Shown: positions 25,225 to 33,551 of the stretch, one piece after another
How the letters are laid out: every line of letters starts with the position of its first letter
Numbering within the stretch: position 1 is the stretch's first letter
Assembly (NCBI RefSeq): GCF_042159835.1
Contig: NZ_JBBVGT010000002.1
Span: 682,001-746,000 of the forward strand
Source of the DNA: Albibacterium profundi
Lineage (GTDB): Bacteria; Bacteroidota; Bacteroidia; Sphingobacteriales; Sphingobacteriaceae
Reading direction: 5' to 3'
DNA: 64,000 nt
Program-made: the position numbers and the translations under genes
The notes under the pieces: generated by a model
The model's database searches: none
What the model saw: the letters and a program-made list of their open reading frames with translations, nothing else
What the model was told of the DNA's origin: nothing

Positions 25225-27084
25225 ATGACAAACGAAAGCGACAACAATACACCAGAAAGAAAAACGCTCAACCGTATTTTAAGTAAAATTCAAAATAACG
25301 AGCCACTCCGGATAACTCTTCCTAATAAAGGCTTGATTAATATGGAAAAGCCGGTTCCATTTATGGTGGTATATAGAATTCCCCCTAGTGGCAAAGATGG
25401 GTTTACATCACGTCTTGGAAAGACAGAATCATCCTATTTACATGCACACGACAGTGCGGCGACCTCCGAAATCATTAAAAGTGTAGCAAACACGCTAGCA
25501 GACAGGTTTAAAGGCTTTCTTCTACTAGAGGTGTGGTTAGCGGAAGAGGGAAATGTTGCACCTTTTACAGTTCATGTTGGACAGAAAAGCGGAGCCGAGG
25601 TAGCTGAAAAGTTAAAAACTGAGCTTTCAAAGATAAAAATTCTAGGAAACTTCTTGAAAGCGAATGTCAACAAAGGTAAAAATGTAGTCGCACCCGATTA
25701 CTATAAACCACTTATTGAAGCCAAAGAAGCAAACAAATCTTCTATTACTCTTATCGGTCTAGAGATAGCTCCTGTATATATGAACGAAGCGACCGGCAAG
25801 GCTTATCCCCTTTTTCTGCGTGACCTCCGTGCAAAATTTAGCAAAGCCATACGAAAGGGTTTCTTTGAATTTGTAAGAATGCACACTTCGTATAATGCAA
25901 CTAATTTTCAAATGTTGGGAACAACCAGCTTGAGGAAAAATGTCTTTGAAATTGACAAAGAATTAGCCCATTACAGCAATCTATTTGACTTTCTTCTTCT
26001 TGTCACACCGATAAATGCGGATGAAGCCTGGAAAGATTTCAAGAAATCTAACTTTTTAAAAGAGCCGGTCTTCCACTATCGACCAATGCCGATCGACCCT
26101 GAGCTGATTAAAAGAAAGATATATAATCTGCCCATAGAAGAAATCTCAGACCCGACCTTAGCCTTTCTTTTCCGTGATAAGAGAAAAGAGATCGATCGAA
26201 TGCTAGACATGATGGCAGAAAGAGAAAAGCCTGATTTTATGCTGACCAGCCTGCAACTATTTGGGCCAATCGATGAAAAACTACTTGAAACAGCTAAAGC
26301 TATCCTGATTGCAATTGAAATTCCGGAGACAACCAAGAAAAAGAAGATGATCTCTGCTAAAGAATTTGCCCTCATGGCGGAAGAAGAATTAGAGTGGTTA
26401 AAACTTCAGGATCCGTCGATATCGACTGCGGTCCGTATTCGTGATGATATTGAAGGCATCCTGGTCAACAGAGGCACCTTGAACATTAATAAGAATTTCC
26501 AAGTGTCAGAAGAACGTGCCTTTGCCCTTCTGCAACATGAAATAGGAACTCACGTTGTTACTTATTATAATGGGAAAGCACAGCCTCTGCAACTTTTCTA
26601 CATCGGTGTTCCTGGATATGAAGAGCTCCAGGAAGGTCTAGCTGTATTCGCCGAATATATGGCAGATGGTTTAACGCTGAGTCGACTCAGAACCATCGCA
26701 GCCCGAGTGGTCGCTGTCCATCAAATGGTTTCAGGCTCTTCATTCATTGATACCTTTTTTTTACTTGTAGATAAATATGAATTTAGTGAAAGTGCAGCAT
26801 TCTCTTTAGCAATGCGTGTTTACCGTGGAGGGGGATTAACAAAAGATGCGGTATACTTGAAAGGGCTACTGAACATTATTGATTACATTAAAAAAGGCAA
26901 GAGCCTGGAACCCCTTCTAATCGGAAAGATACGACAAGGATATATACCTGTCGTACAAGAACTTATACACAGACAAATTTTAACAACAGTACCGATAAAA
27001 CCTCGCTATTTAGATGAAAAATATTTAGTTAAATATGAAAACATTCGCTCGGGTGGAAACGTTTTCAATATGATTCATGAATAA
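25225..27084 (+). CDS. DUF1704 / QEGLA-motif zinc metallopeptidase
   Basis: 619-residue protein of the DUF1704 family, often labelled flavohemoglobin expression-modulating QEGLA motif protein. Zincin-type active site: HEIGTH at residues 438-443 (His ligands and catalytic Glu439) and QEGLA at 469-473 (Glu470, likely third ligand). The family includes the vertebrate tubulin-tail carboxypeptidases of the MATCAP/KIAA0895L group. No signal peptide or membrane segment: cytoplasmic. Placed between an amidohydrolase and an ATP-grasp ligase, which suggests trimming of a peptide or C-terminal tail. The real substrate is unknown. Confidence 0.85.
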   Translation: MTNESDNNTPERKTLNRILSKIQNNEPLRITLPNKGLINMEKPVPFMVVYRIPPSGKDGFTSRLGKTESSYLHAHDSAATSEIIKSVANTLADRFKGFLLLEVWLAEEGNVAPFTVHVGQKSGAEVAEKLKTELSKIKILGNFLKANVNKGKNVVAPDYYKPLIEAKEANKSSITLIGLEIAPVYMNEATGKAYPLFLRDLRAKFSKAIRKGFFEFVRMHTSYNATNFQMLGTTSLRKNVFEIDKELAHYSNLFDFLLLVTPINADEAWKDFKKSNFLKEPVFHYRPMPIDPELIKRKIYNLPIEEISDPTLAFLFRDKRKEIDRMLDMMAEREKPDFMLTSLQLFGPIDEKLLETAKAILIAIEIPETTKKKKMISAKEFALMAEEELEWLKLQDPSISTAVRIRDDIEGILVNRGTLNINKNFQVSEERAFALLQHEIGTHVVTYYNGKAQPLQLFYIGVPGYEELQEGLAVFAEYMADGLTLSRLRTIAARVVAVHQMVSGSSFIDTFFLLVDKYEFSESAAFSLAMRVYRGGGLTKDAVYLKGLLNIIDYIKKGKSLEPLLIGKIRQGYIPVVQELIHRQILTTVPIKPRYLDEKYLVKYENIRSGGNVFNMIHE

Positions 27085-27133
27085 GTTTTCAACTTATTAT
27101 TAATAACAAAAATAAACACCTAACCTTAAAAAT

Positions 27134-28120
27134 ATGAAAATAGGATTTGTTGTCAACCAAACACCTAAAGAATTAGCGCCCTATACAACGACTGGACTTG
27201 CTTTACAAGCCAGCAGAATGGGACATGAAATTTACTATATTGGAGTGGGCGACTTTGTATACCTTCAGGACGAACAGATGGGCGCACATGCTCGCAAAGC
27301 TCCTGACCGAGAGTTTCGAACAAACGAAACTTTTCTTAATGCAATCAAAAAAGCGAAAAAGGAGTTAATCACAGCAAAAGAACTGGATGTTCTGATGCTC
27401 CGAAACGACCCATCGACGGATTTCGATCATCGTCCTTGGGCACAAAACTCGGGAATAGTTTTCGGCCAGTTGGCCCAACGCCATGGTGTAGTTGTCTTAA
27501 ACGACCCGAATACGCTAGCAAGCGCTTTAAATAAAATGTACTTTCAATATTTTCCCAAAACGGTTCGACCGGAAACAATAATTACAAGAAATATTGATGA
27601 CATCAAAGCCTTCTATCGACATTTCAATAAACACATTATCTTGAAACCTTTGCAAGGCTCAGGCGGAAAGAACGTGTTTATGATAAAAGATGATATTAAA
27701 AACTTAAATCAAATTGTGGAAGCAATTTCAAGAGATGGCTTCGTAGTAGCGCAAGAGTATCTGCCAGATGCAAAACATGGTGACATACGTCTCTTCCTGC
27801 TTGATGGGCAACCCATCACTGTAAATGGGAAAACAGCGGCACTTCATCGTACTCAAGCCAAGAACGATATACGAAGTAACATCCATCAAGGAGGAACGGC
27901 GAAGATCGCGAAATTGTCAAAACGATGCTATGAGATAGTGGAAGAGGTAGCCCCGAAACTGATTAAAGATGGGATGTTCTTAACTGGTCTAGACATTGTT
28001 GGCGACAAGTTAATGGAAGTAAATGTATTCAGTCCGGGTGGTTTAGGCAACGCTGGAAAGCTAAATAAGGTCGACTTTATGGAGCCTGTGATTAAAGCTA
28101 TTGAAAGAAAAATAGTCTAA
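27134..28120 (+). CDS. GshB-like ATP-grasp ligase
   Basis: 328-residue ATP-grasp enzyme resembling bacterial glutathione synthetase. Visible features: LRNDPSTDFD near residue 90, a Lys in KPLQGSGGKNVFMI (ATP-binding loop), EYLPDAKHGDIRLFLLDG, GGTA, and the Mg-binding end GLDIVGDKLMEVNVFSPGG. No gshA is seen and glutathione is not typical of Bacteroidota, so it more likely joins an amino acid to another carboxylate or peptide. It follows the DUF1704 gene by 49 nt and ends 5 nt from convergent recO, with no clear terminator. Confidence 0.85.
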   Translation: MKIGFVVNQTPKELAPYTTTGLALQASRMGHEIYYIGVGDFVYLQDEQMGAHARKAPDREFRTNETFLNAIKKAKKELITAKELDVLMLRNDPSTDFDHRPWAQNSGIVFGQLAQRHGVVVLNDPNTLASALNKMYFQYFPKTVRPETIITRNIDDIKAFYRHFNKHIILKPLQGSGGKNVFMIKDDIKNLNQIVEAISRDGFVVAQEYLPDAKHGDIRLFLLDGQPITVNGKTAALHRTQAKNDIRSNIHQGGTAKIAKLSKRCYEIVEEVAPKLIKDGMFLTGLDIVGDKLMEVNVFSPGGLGNAGKLNKVDFMEPVIKAIERKIV

Positions 28121-28125
28121 GAACA

Positions 28126-28848
28126 TCAACCAAAGACTTCCTCTAGAATATAATGAGATTTTACACTTCCGAAATTATCGACATGCAGTGCATAATACTC
28201 CATTAGATTATTCAGAAGCGCACGACGGTCCTCTAACGATATACGAACGTCATGAACATTTTGAAACGAACTCGACAAGATTGCCGACCATTGTCGGGTT
28301 CGCTTTTCATCGAGGTAGAGGTGATGATAGGGAATACTAATACAGAAAACGCCCTCTTTAAGGTCAAAAAATGGCAAATTATCGTTTGAGACTGCCGGAT
28401 AAAACCCTAAAAACTTACTTAAACGTAACAGGAAGTACAAATGGTAGTTGGCTGAAGCTTCGGATGATTGGTCCAGCCAAAGAATGGAATGATAGATATA
28501 CTCGAACAGCGGCTCATCGGAGCTTTGTTGCTTTAAGCATTTCGACAATACTTCATTAAGAAAGATAATCAACGACCTTTTCTTGTCATCATATGGAATG
28601 CTCTGAAAAACTGGCACCTGTCTCGCCTCAGAAACTCGCTGGATCCCCCCCGTACCCTTATGGTACACGATCATATCCAATAAATGAAGAGGCTGCAATA
28701 TATTAATATGGATCTTTGCTTTGTTTCTTTTTACACCATTGATAATATATGACTGCAAGCCGAATTTTTCAGTGAAAATCTGACAGATCACACTCGTTTC
28801 GCGGTGATCGATAGTCTTCAAAACAATACCTCGCGTTTTATGTAACAT
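28126..28848 (-). CDS. recO: DNA repair protein RecO
   Basis: RecO (240 aa) helps load RecA at single-stranded gaps with RecR. The N-terminal OB-fold begins MLHKTRGIVLKTIDHRETSV and continues FTEKFGLQSYIINGVKR; a helical domain follows. No zinc-finger Cys cluster is present. ATG start; followed downstream by convergent transcription from the ATP-grasp gene, and 6 nt after dgkA. Confidence 0.93.
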   Translation of the reverse strand: MLHKTRGIVLKTIDHRETSVICQIFTEKFGLQSYIINGVKRNKAKIHINILQPLHLLDMIVYHKGTGGIQRVSEARQVPVFQSIPYDDKKRSLIIFLNEVLSKCLKQQSSDEPLFEYIYHSILWLDQSSEASANYHLYFLLRLSKFLGFYPAVSNDNLPFFDLKEGVFCISIPYHHLYLDEKRTRQWSAILSSSFQNVHDVRISLEDRRALLNNLMEYYALHVDNFGSVKSHYILEEVFG

Positions 28849-28854
28849 AATTAC

Positions 28855-29220
28855 TTATAGTTCAACCCCAAAAATTTTAGGAAGATAAATATAAGCTCCA
28901 CAGAGCAAAGCAAAAATCGACAATACGAGCACAGCCGCTGCAGCAGCATCCTTCGCTTTTTTAATCTGTCGGTTGGGCGCCAGTGAAACAGCGTTTGCAA
29001 GAGACTCGACAGCCGTATTGAATAACTCCGCGGCAAAAACCAGGGAAATAACTAACGTAATACAAAACCATTCGATGACTGAGATATCTAAGAAGAAGCC
29101 TAAGACCAATGCAACACAAGCTGCTAAGGCATGAAACTTAAAATTATATTCGCTTCTAAAGCTATCTCTAATACCTTGAAAAGCATACACGAACGAACGT
29201 AAAAAATTATGCTTCTTCAT
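28855..29220 (-). CDS. dgkA: diacylglycerol kinase (prokaryotic type)
   Basis: Small membrane kinase (121 aa, three helices) of the DgkA/undecaprenol kinase family. The catalytic segment AAELFNTAVESLANAVSLAP is present, with the upstream Glu in SEYNFKFH. In this family it phosphorylates diacylglycerol or undecaprenol. Its start overlaps the upstream small membrane gene by 14 nt, so the two are coupled. Confidence 0.92.
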   Translation of the reverse strand: MKKHNFLRSFVYAFQGIRDSFRSEYNFKFHALAACVALVLGFFLDISVIEWFCITLVISLVFAAELFNTAVESLANAVSLAPNRQIKKAKDAAAAAVLVLSIFALLCGAYIYLPKIFGVEL

Positions 29221-29452
29221 CTTCTTCTGTTCGTTGTTCTGAGCGCTCTTCTAATATACTTCTTCTCTCAATCTTCCGAATCAAACCGTAAAGAATCGTT
29301 AAAAAACCAATTCCAAATACGACGACTGCCAGAATAAGCAACCATCGATATATTCCCCGATCTAACTCTTGCATGTAACTTCCGATCAAACCAACTCCAA
29401 TACCGGTTATTGTTAGCAAAATTCCTCTTCCTATGTATTTATTCATCTTCAT
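29207..29452 (-). CDS. small membrane protein of unknown function
   Basis: 81 residues with two hydrophobic helices (GILLTITGIGVGLIGSYM; WLLILAVVVFGIGFLTILYG) and a highly charged, Glu-rich C-terminus. I do not recognise the family. The ATG is at 29452; it overlaps dgkA by 14 nt and has its own -7 element upstream, so it is likely the first gene of a transcript with dgkA and recO. Confidence 0.65.
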   Translation of the reverse strand: MKMNKYIGRGILLTITGIGVGLIGSYMQELDRGIYRWLLILAVVVFGIGFLTILYGLIRKIERRSILEERSEQRTEEDEEA

Positions 29453-29481
29453 TGTCGGACATATTAAGTCATTGTATTAAA

Positions 29482-29489
29482 CAAATTTA
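29482..29489 (-). promoter_or_regulatory. -7 promoter element for the dgkA-recO unit
   Basis: Minus strand TAAATTTG (exact TAnnTTTG), 29 nt before the ATG of the small membrane protein. The -33 region is weak. Confidence 0.35.
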
Positions 29490-29548
29490 AGCATAGCGTT
29501 CTAAAGGTTTGCTATTTAATTTGATAAACCTGAAAGCGGATTTATCCT

Positions 29549-29601
29549 GTATTCGCTCCGCATTTATACCGCATTTAAGGCGCAAAATGCGGAACGAATA
29601 C
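29549..29601. repeat. long inverted repeat in the ileS/small membrane gene intergenic region
   Basis: Arms 29549-29565 and 29585-29601 match at 16 of 17 positions (GTATTCG-c-TCCGCATTT against AAATGCGGA-a-CGAATAC), with a 19-nt loop. It sits between two divergent promoters, so it is not a simple terminator. No T-run. Could be an operator, a cruciform, or a repetitive extragenic element. Confidence 0.65.
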
Positions 29602-29693
29602 GAAAGTTCCCTTTCTACAGTTTCCCAGCGAGTAAACCGAATTTTAATCCATTCCACCGCAGTCCTTTCATTTCCGTTTTAAGCATTTATTCT

Positions 29694-29724
29694 TAACTTT
29701 GCATCCTCAAATTTAAGATGCAAA
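29694..29724 (+). promoter_or_regulatory. ileS promoter element with overlapping palindrome
   Basis: TAACTTTG (29694-29701) is an exact -7 match. TTTGCATC (29698-29705) and GATGCAAA (29717-29724) form an 8-bp perfect palindrome with an 11-nt spacer, overlapping the -7 element and the transcript start and ending 6 nt before the ATG. This is the usual place for a repressor site or a leader hairpin. Confidence 0.5.
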
Positions 29725-29730
29725 TACTTG

Positions 29731-32700
29731 ATGTACAAAGAATATAAACAATTAAATCTTTCAGAAATCGGAAAAGATGTTCTGGATAATTGGAAATCCA
29801 CGAAAATTTTCGAGAAGAGTATAGCAAACCGCCCCTCTTCTAAGCCATATACCTTTTATGAAGGCCCCCCGTCTGCTAACGGAATGCCTGGAATACATCA
29901 TGTTATGGCTCGTACAATTAAAGATATTTTTTGCAGATATAAAACGTTGAAAGGGTTTCAAGTAAAACGAAAGGGAGGCTGGGATACACATGGTCTGCCC
30001 ATCGAGCTCGCAGTCGAAAAAACACTTGGAATAACGAAAGAGGATATTGGCAAAACCATTACGGTTGAGGAGTATAATGAGCATTGCCGTAAAGAAGTGA
30101 TGAAATATACGGATGTATGGAATGACCTCACTGAGAAAATGGGCTATTGGGTCGACCTTGAAGACCCATACATAACCTACAAAAATGAATACATCGAAAC
30201 TTTATGGTATATCTTAAAAGAATTCTATAAAAAAGGGTATCTCTATAAGGGTTACACCATTCAACCTTTTTCACCGGCTGCAGGAACTGGACTGAGCTCT
30301 CATGAGTTAAACCAACCGGGCACTTATAAAATGGTCAAAGATACAACGATTGTCGCGGAGTTCCGGATTCGCAGAGACCAGGTGCATCCATTACTAAACA
30401 GAATATTCACATACGATGAAGAAGATACGGCATTTGTTGCCTGGACCACCACTCCGTGGACACTTCCGGGAAACTCGGCACTGGTGGTCGGAAAGAATAT
30501 CTCGTATGTAAAGATACAAACGTTTAACCCATATACCCATTTGCCGGTCAGTGTTATTCTGGCCAAGGATCTTGTCGGAAAGTTTTTCAAAAAAGAAGCC
30601 AAAGATCAAGATTTTAAAGCATATCAAGCTGGAGACAAATTAATACCCTGGGAGATAGTAGACGAGTTCAAAGGCAGCGATCTTGTTAATCTACGCTACC
30701 ATCAGTTAATGCCGTATGTAAATTCACCAGAAATAGAAGAGCAGGCTTTCCGTGTGATTTCCGGTGATTTTGTTAGTACGGAAGACGGTACCGGCATCGT
30801 GCACGCCTCCCCGACATTTGGTGCTGATGACTTTAGGGTATGTCAGGAAAATAATATACCCCCTATCACCGTAAAAGATGAGAACGGAAAAGACTTGCCT
30901 ATAGTCGACCGTCAGGGGAGATTCATAAAAGAAATCACCGACTATGCAGAACGTTTTGTCAAGGAAGAGTACTACGCAGACGAAATTCGCAATGCACCCG
31001 ACTTTAAGCCTACAGATGTTCTGATTGCTATTCAATTAAAAGAACAAAACAAAGCTTTTGAAGTAAAACGCTATGAACACAGTTATCCACATTGCTGGCG
31101 AACAGACAAACCGGTTTTATATTATCCGCTCGATAGCTGGTTTATCAAGACGACAGCTGTAAAAGACCAATTAGTGGCATTAAATAATTCCATCAATTGG
31201 AAACCAGAAGCTACGGGTTCAGGTCGCTTTGGCAATTGGCTCGAAAATCTTGTGGATTGGAACCTCTCCCGTTCTAGATATTGGGGAACACCCCTGCCTA
31301 TCTGGCGGAGCGAGGACGAAAAGCAAGAAATTTGTCTCGGATCCATCACTGAATTAAAAGCTAGAATCAAAACCAGCCTTGAATCTACTGTGATTAATGC
31401 AAACGAAAGAGCGGTGCTGGAGGACTATCTGACAAAGATCGATGAAAACAGCTTTGACCTACACCGTCCTTATGTTGATAACCTGGTGCTTGTATCAGAT
31501 GATGGACAAAAACTATTCAGAGAACCGGATCTAATCGACGTATGGTTCGATTCGGGTGCTATGCCCTATGCGCAATGGGGAATTGACCATGAAAAGTTAG
31601 CAAAGGGCGAAAAAAATCCATTTAAAGCGGGTTTTGATTTTGCCTATCCAGCTGATTTTATCGCTGAGGGGGTCGACCAGACACGTGGCTGGTTCTTTAC
31701 CCTTCATGCAATATCGACGATGCTCAACGGGTCAGTGGCATTTAAAAATGTAGTTTCTAACGGACTCGTTCTTGACAAGAATGGGAACAAGATGTCTAAA
31801 CGTTTAGGCAATGCAGTAGACCCGTTTATTACCATCGAAAAATACAGTGCAGACGCTACCCGCTGGTATATGATCAGCAATGCAGCGCCTTGGGACAATT
31901 TAAAGTTCAACGAAGAAAGTCTGGATGAAGTTCGCCGAAAGTTTTTTGGAACTTTATACAATACGTATTCGTTTTTCGCCCTCTATGCCAATATCGATAA
32001 GTTTAGTTACTCAGAGGAAGAGGTCCCTTTTCAAGATCGCCCGGAAATTGACCAGTGGATCATTTCCCTTCTTAATACGCTAAGCATTGAAGTGGACCAG
32101 TATTATGCTGATTTCGAACCGACAAAAGCAGCACGCGCGATACAAAATTTTGTCGACGAGAATCTGAGCAATTGGTATGTCCGCTTATCCAGACGCCGCT
32201 TCTGGAAAGGTGATTATTCGAACGACAAGATATCAGCCTATCAAACGCTCTATACTTGTCTGGTTACCATTTCTAAGCTCATCTCACCGATTGCTCCTTT
32301 CTTTAGTGACCGTTTGTTCAGAGATCTCAATTCAGTCACAAACAAAGAGAACGTTGAATCGGTTCACCTTTCCGACTATCCGGAAGGAAATAAAGATTTA
32401 ATTGATTCGCAACTCGAAGAGCGAATGAAACTGGCTCAGGATGTCTCATCCTTGGTACTCTCGTTAAGAAAGAAAACCGGTATCAATGTCCGACAACCCT
32501 TAAACAAAATACTTCTTCCCGTTTTAGATGGCATGTTTGAGGAAAAAATAGAAAGCGTAAAAGATTTAATTCTTTCTGAAACAAATATCAAGCATATTGA
32601 ATATATTCAGGACACTGAAGGAATTATCACAAAGAAGATAAAACCAAACTTTAAAGCATTAGGGCCCAAAGTCGGCAAAGACATGAAGCTCGTTAGTTCG

Positions 32701-33144
32701 GCTATTTCTGCACTCGATCCACATCAGATCCGAACATTGGAAAGTGAGGGGCAATTGAAGCTTCCTGGAAGCGAATATACTATCGGATTAGATGATGTAG
32801 AAATCATCGCAGAGGACGTTGAAGGTTGGCAAGTAGCAAATCTCGGAAAATTAACCGTAGCGCTGGATGTGAACATTTCAAGTGAACTAAAACAAGAAGG
32901 GGTCGCTCGTGAACTGATTAACCGAATCCAAAACTTACGAAAAAACAAAGGTTTTGAGGTTACAGATAAAATAATTGTTAAGATTGCAGGGGAAAAAGAG
33001 TTCTCAGAAGCAGTTGAAAACAATTTAGCCTATATTTGCAACGAGATTCTAGCAAGTGACATTCTTTTTGTAGAAGCATTGACTAATGGAGAGGATGTAA
33101 TTGTTGAAGAGAAAAAACTAAAGATAAATATTGTAAAGGAATAA
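29731..33144 (+). CDS. ileS: isoleucyl-tRNA synthetase, long eukaryote-like type
   Basis: Charges tRNA-Ile (1137 aa). Class I signatures: the HIGH-type GIHHVMA near residue 55, and KMSKRLGNAVDPF in the second half. The CP1 editing domain lies between (TTPWTLPGNSALVVG). The C-terminus ends without the Cys-rich zinc finger of E. coli IleS, matching the longer eukaryote-like class, which elsewhere includes mupirocin-resistant enzymes. The frame is open from a TTG at 29728; the ATG at 29731 is taken. 3 nt upstream of the DksA-like gene. Confidence 0.97.
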   Translation: MYKEYKQLNLSEIGKDVLDNWKSTKIFEKSIANRPSSKPYTFYEGPPSANGMPGIHHVMARTIKDIFCRYKTLKGFQVKRKGGWDTHGLPIELAVEKTLGITKEDIGKTITVEEYNEHCRKEVMKYTDVWNDLTEKMGYWVDLEDPYITYKNEYIETLWYILKEFYKKGYLYKGYTIQPFSPAAGTGLSSHELNQPGTYKMVKDTTIVAEFRIRRDQVHPLLNRIFTYDEEDTAFVAWTTTPWTLPGNSALVVGKNISYVKIQTFNPYTHLPVSVILAKDLVGKFFKKEAKDQDFKAYQAGDKLIPWEIVDEFKGSDLVNLRYHQLMPYVNSPEIEEQAFRVISGDFVSTEDGTGIVHASPTFGADDFRVCQENNIPPITVKDENGKDLPIVDRQGRFIKEITDYAERFVKEEYYADEIRNAPDFKPTDVLIAIQLKEQNKAFEVKRYEHSYPHCWRTDKPVLYYPLDSWFIKTTAVKDQLVALNNSINWKPEATGSGRFGNWLENLVDWNLSRSRYWGTPLPIWRSEDEKQEICLGSITELKARIKTSLESTVINANERAVLEDYLTKIDENSFDLHRPYVDNLVLVSDDGQKLFREPDLIDVWFDSGAMPYAQWGIDHEKLAKGEKNPFKAGFDFAYPADFIAEGVDQTRGWFFTLHAISTMLNGSVAFKNVVSNGLVLDKNGNKMSKRLGNAVDPFITIEKYSADATRWYMISNAAPWDNLKFNEESLDEVRRKFFGTLYNTYSFFALYANIDKFSYSEEEVPFQDRPEIDQWIISLLNTLSIEVDQYYADFEPTKAARAIQNFVDENLSNWYVRLSRRRFWKGDYSNDKISAYQTLYTCLVTISKLISPIAPFFSDRLFRDLNSVTNKENVESVHLSDYPEGNKDLIDSQLEERMKLAQDVSSLVLSLRKKTGINVRQPLNKILLPVLDGMFEEKIESVKDLILSETNIKHIEYIQDTEGIITKKIKPNFKALGPKVGKDMKLVSSAISALDPHQIRTLESEGQLKLPGSEYTIGLDDVEIIAEDVEGWQVANLGKLTVALDVNISSELKQEGVARELINRIQNLRKNKGFEVTDKIIVKIAGEKEFSEAVENNLAYICNEILASDILFVEALTNGEDVIVEEKKLKINIVKE

Positions 33145-33147
33145 ATT

Positions 33148-33534
33148 ATGGAGAACAAAGAAAAAACTCGGTATAGCGATAGCGAACTGAAAGAATTTAA
33201 GGATATCATTTCCGAAAAAATTAGAGTTGCTAAGGAAGAACTAACATCATTGACCCAGTCATTGAGCAGTCCTAATAGCAATGGCACTGACGATACAGCA
33301 GGAACATTCAAAACATTGGAAGACGGATCAGCGACATTGGAAAAAGAACAAATAAACCAATTAGCCGCCCGTCAAAAGAAGTTTATAGAAGGATTAGAAG
33401 CAGCATTAGTTCGTATAGAAAATAAAACCTATGGAATCTGCAGAGTGACTGGTAAGTTAATCCCGAAAGAACGTCTCCGCGCAGTGCCTCACGCAACATT
33501 AAGCATGGAAGCGAAATTAAACCAAAGGAATTAA
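33148..33534 (+). CDS. DksA/TraR-like protein with degenerate zinc finger
   Basis: 128-residue protein of the DksA/TraR family; members bind the RNA polymerase secondary channel. A long N-terminal coiled-coil hairpin is followed by the zinc-finger region YGICRVTGKLIPKERLRAVP. Only one of the four zinc ligands (Cys) remains, so the finger is probably metal-free. The ileS-dksA-like-lspA order is found in other Bacteroidota. Role in stringent control is possible but not shown by sequence. Confidence 0.85.
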   Translation: MENKEKTRYSDSELKEFKDIISEKIRVAKEELTSLTQSLSSPNSNGTDDTAGTFKTLEDGSATLEKEQINQLAARQKKFIEGLEAALVRIENKTYGICRVTGKLIPKERLRAVPHATLSMEAKLNQRN

Positions 33535-33551
33535 TTTTCCATCCCAACTGT

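Noticed and set aside
27134..28120. True glutathione synthetase (gshB)
   Set aside because: The fold and motifs fit GshB, but no gshA is in sight and the operon partners do not belong to glutathione metabolism, so no gene symbol was given.
29453..29730. T-box riboswitch upstream of ileS
   Set aside because: No T-box sequence, specifier stem or antiterminator was found; the inverted repeat stands alone and T-boxes are not typical of Bacteroidota.
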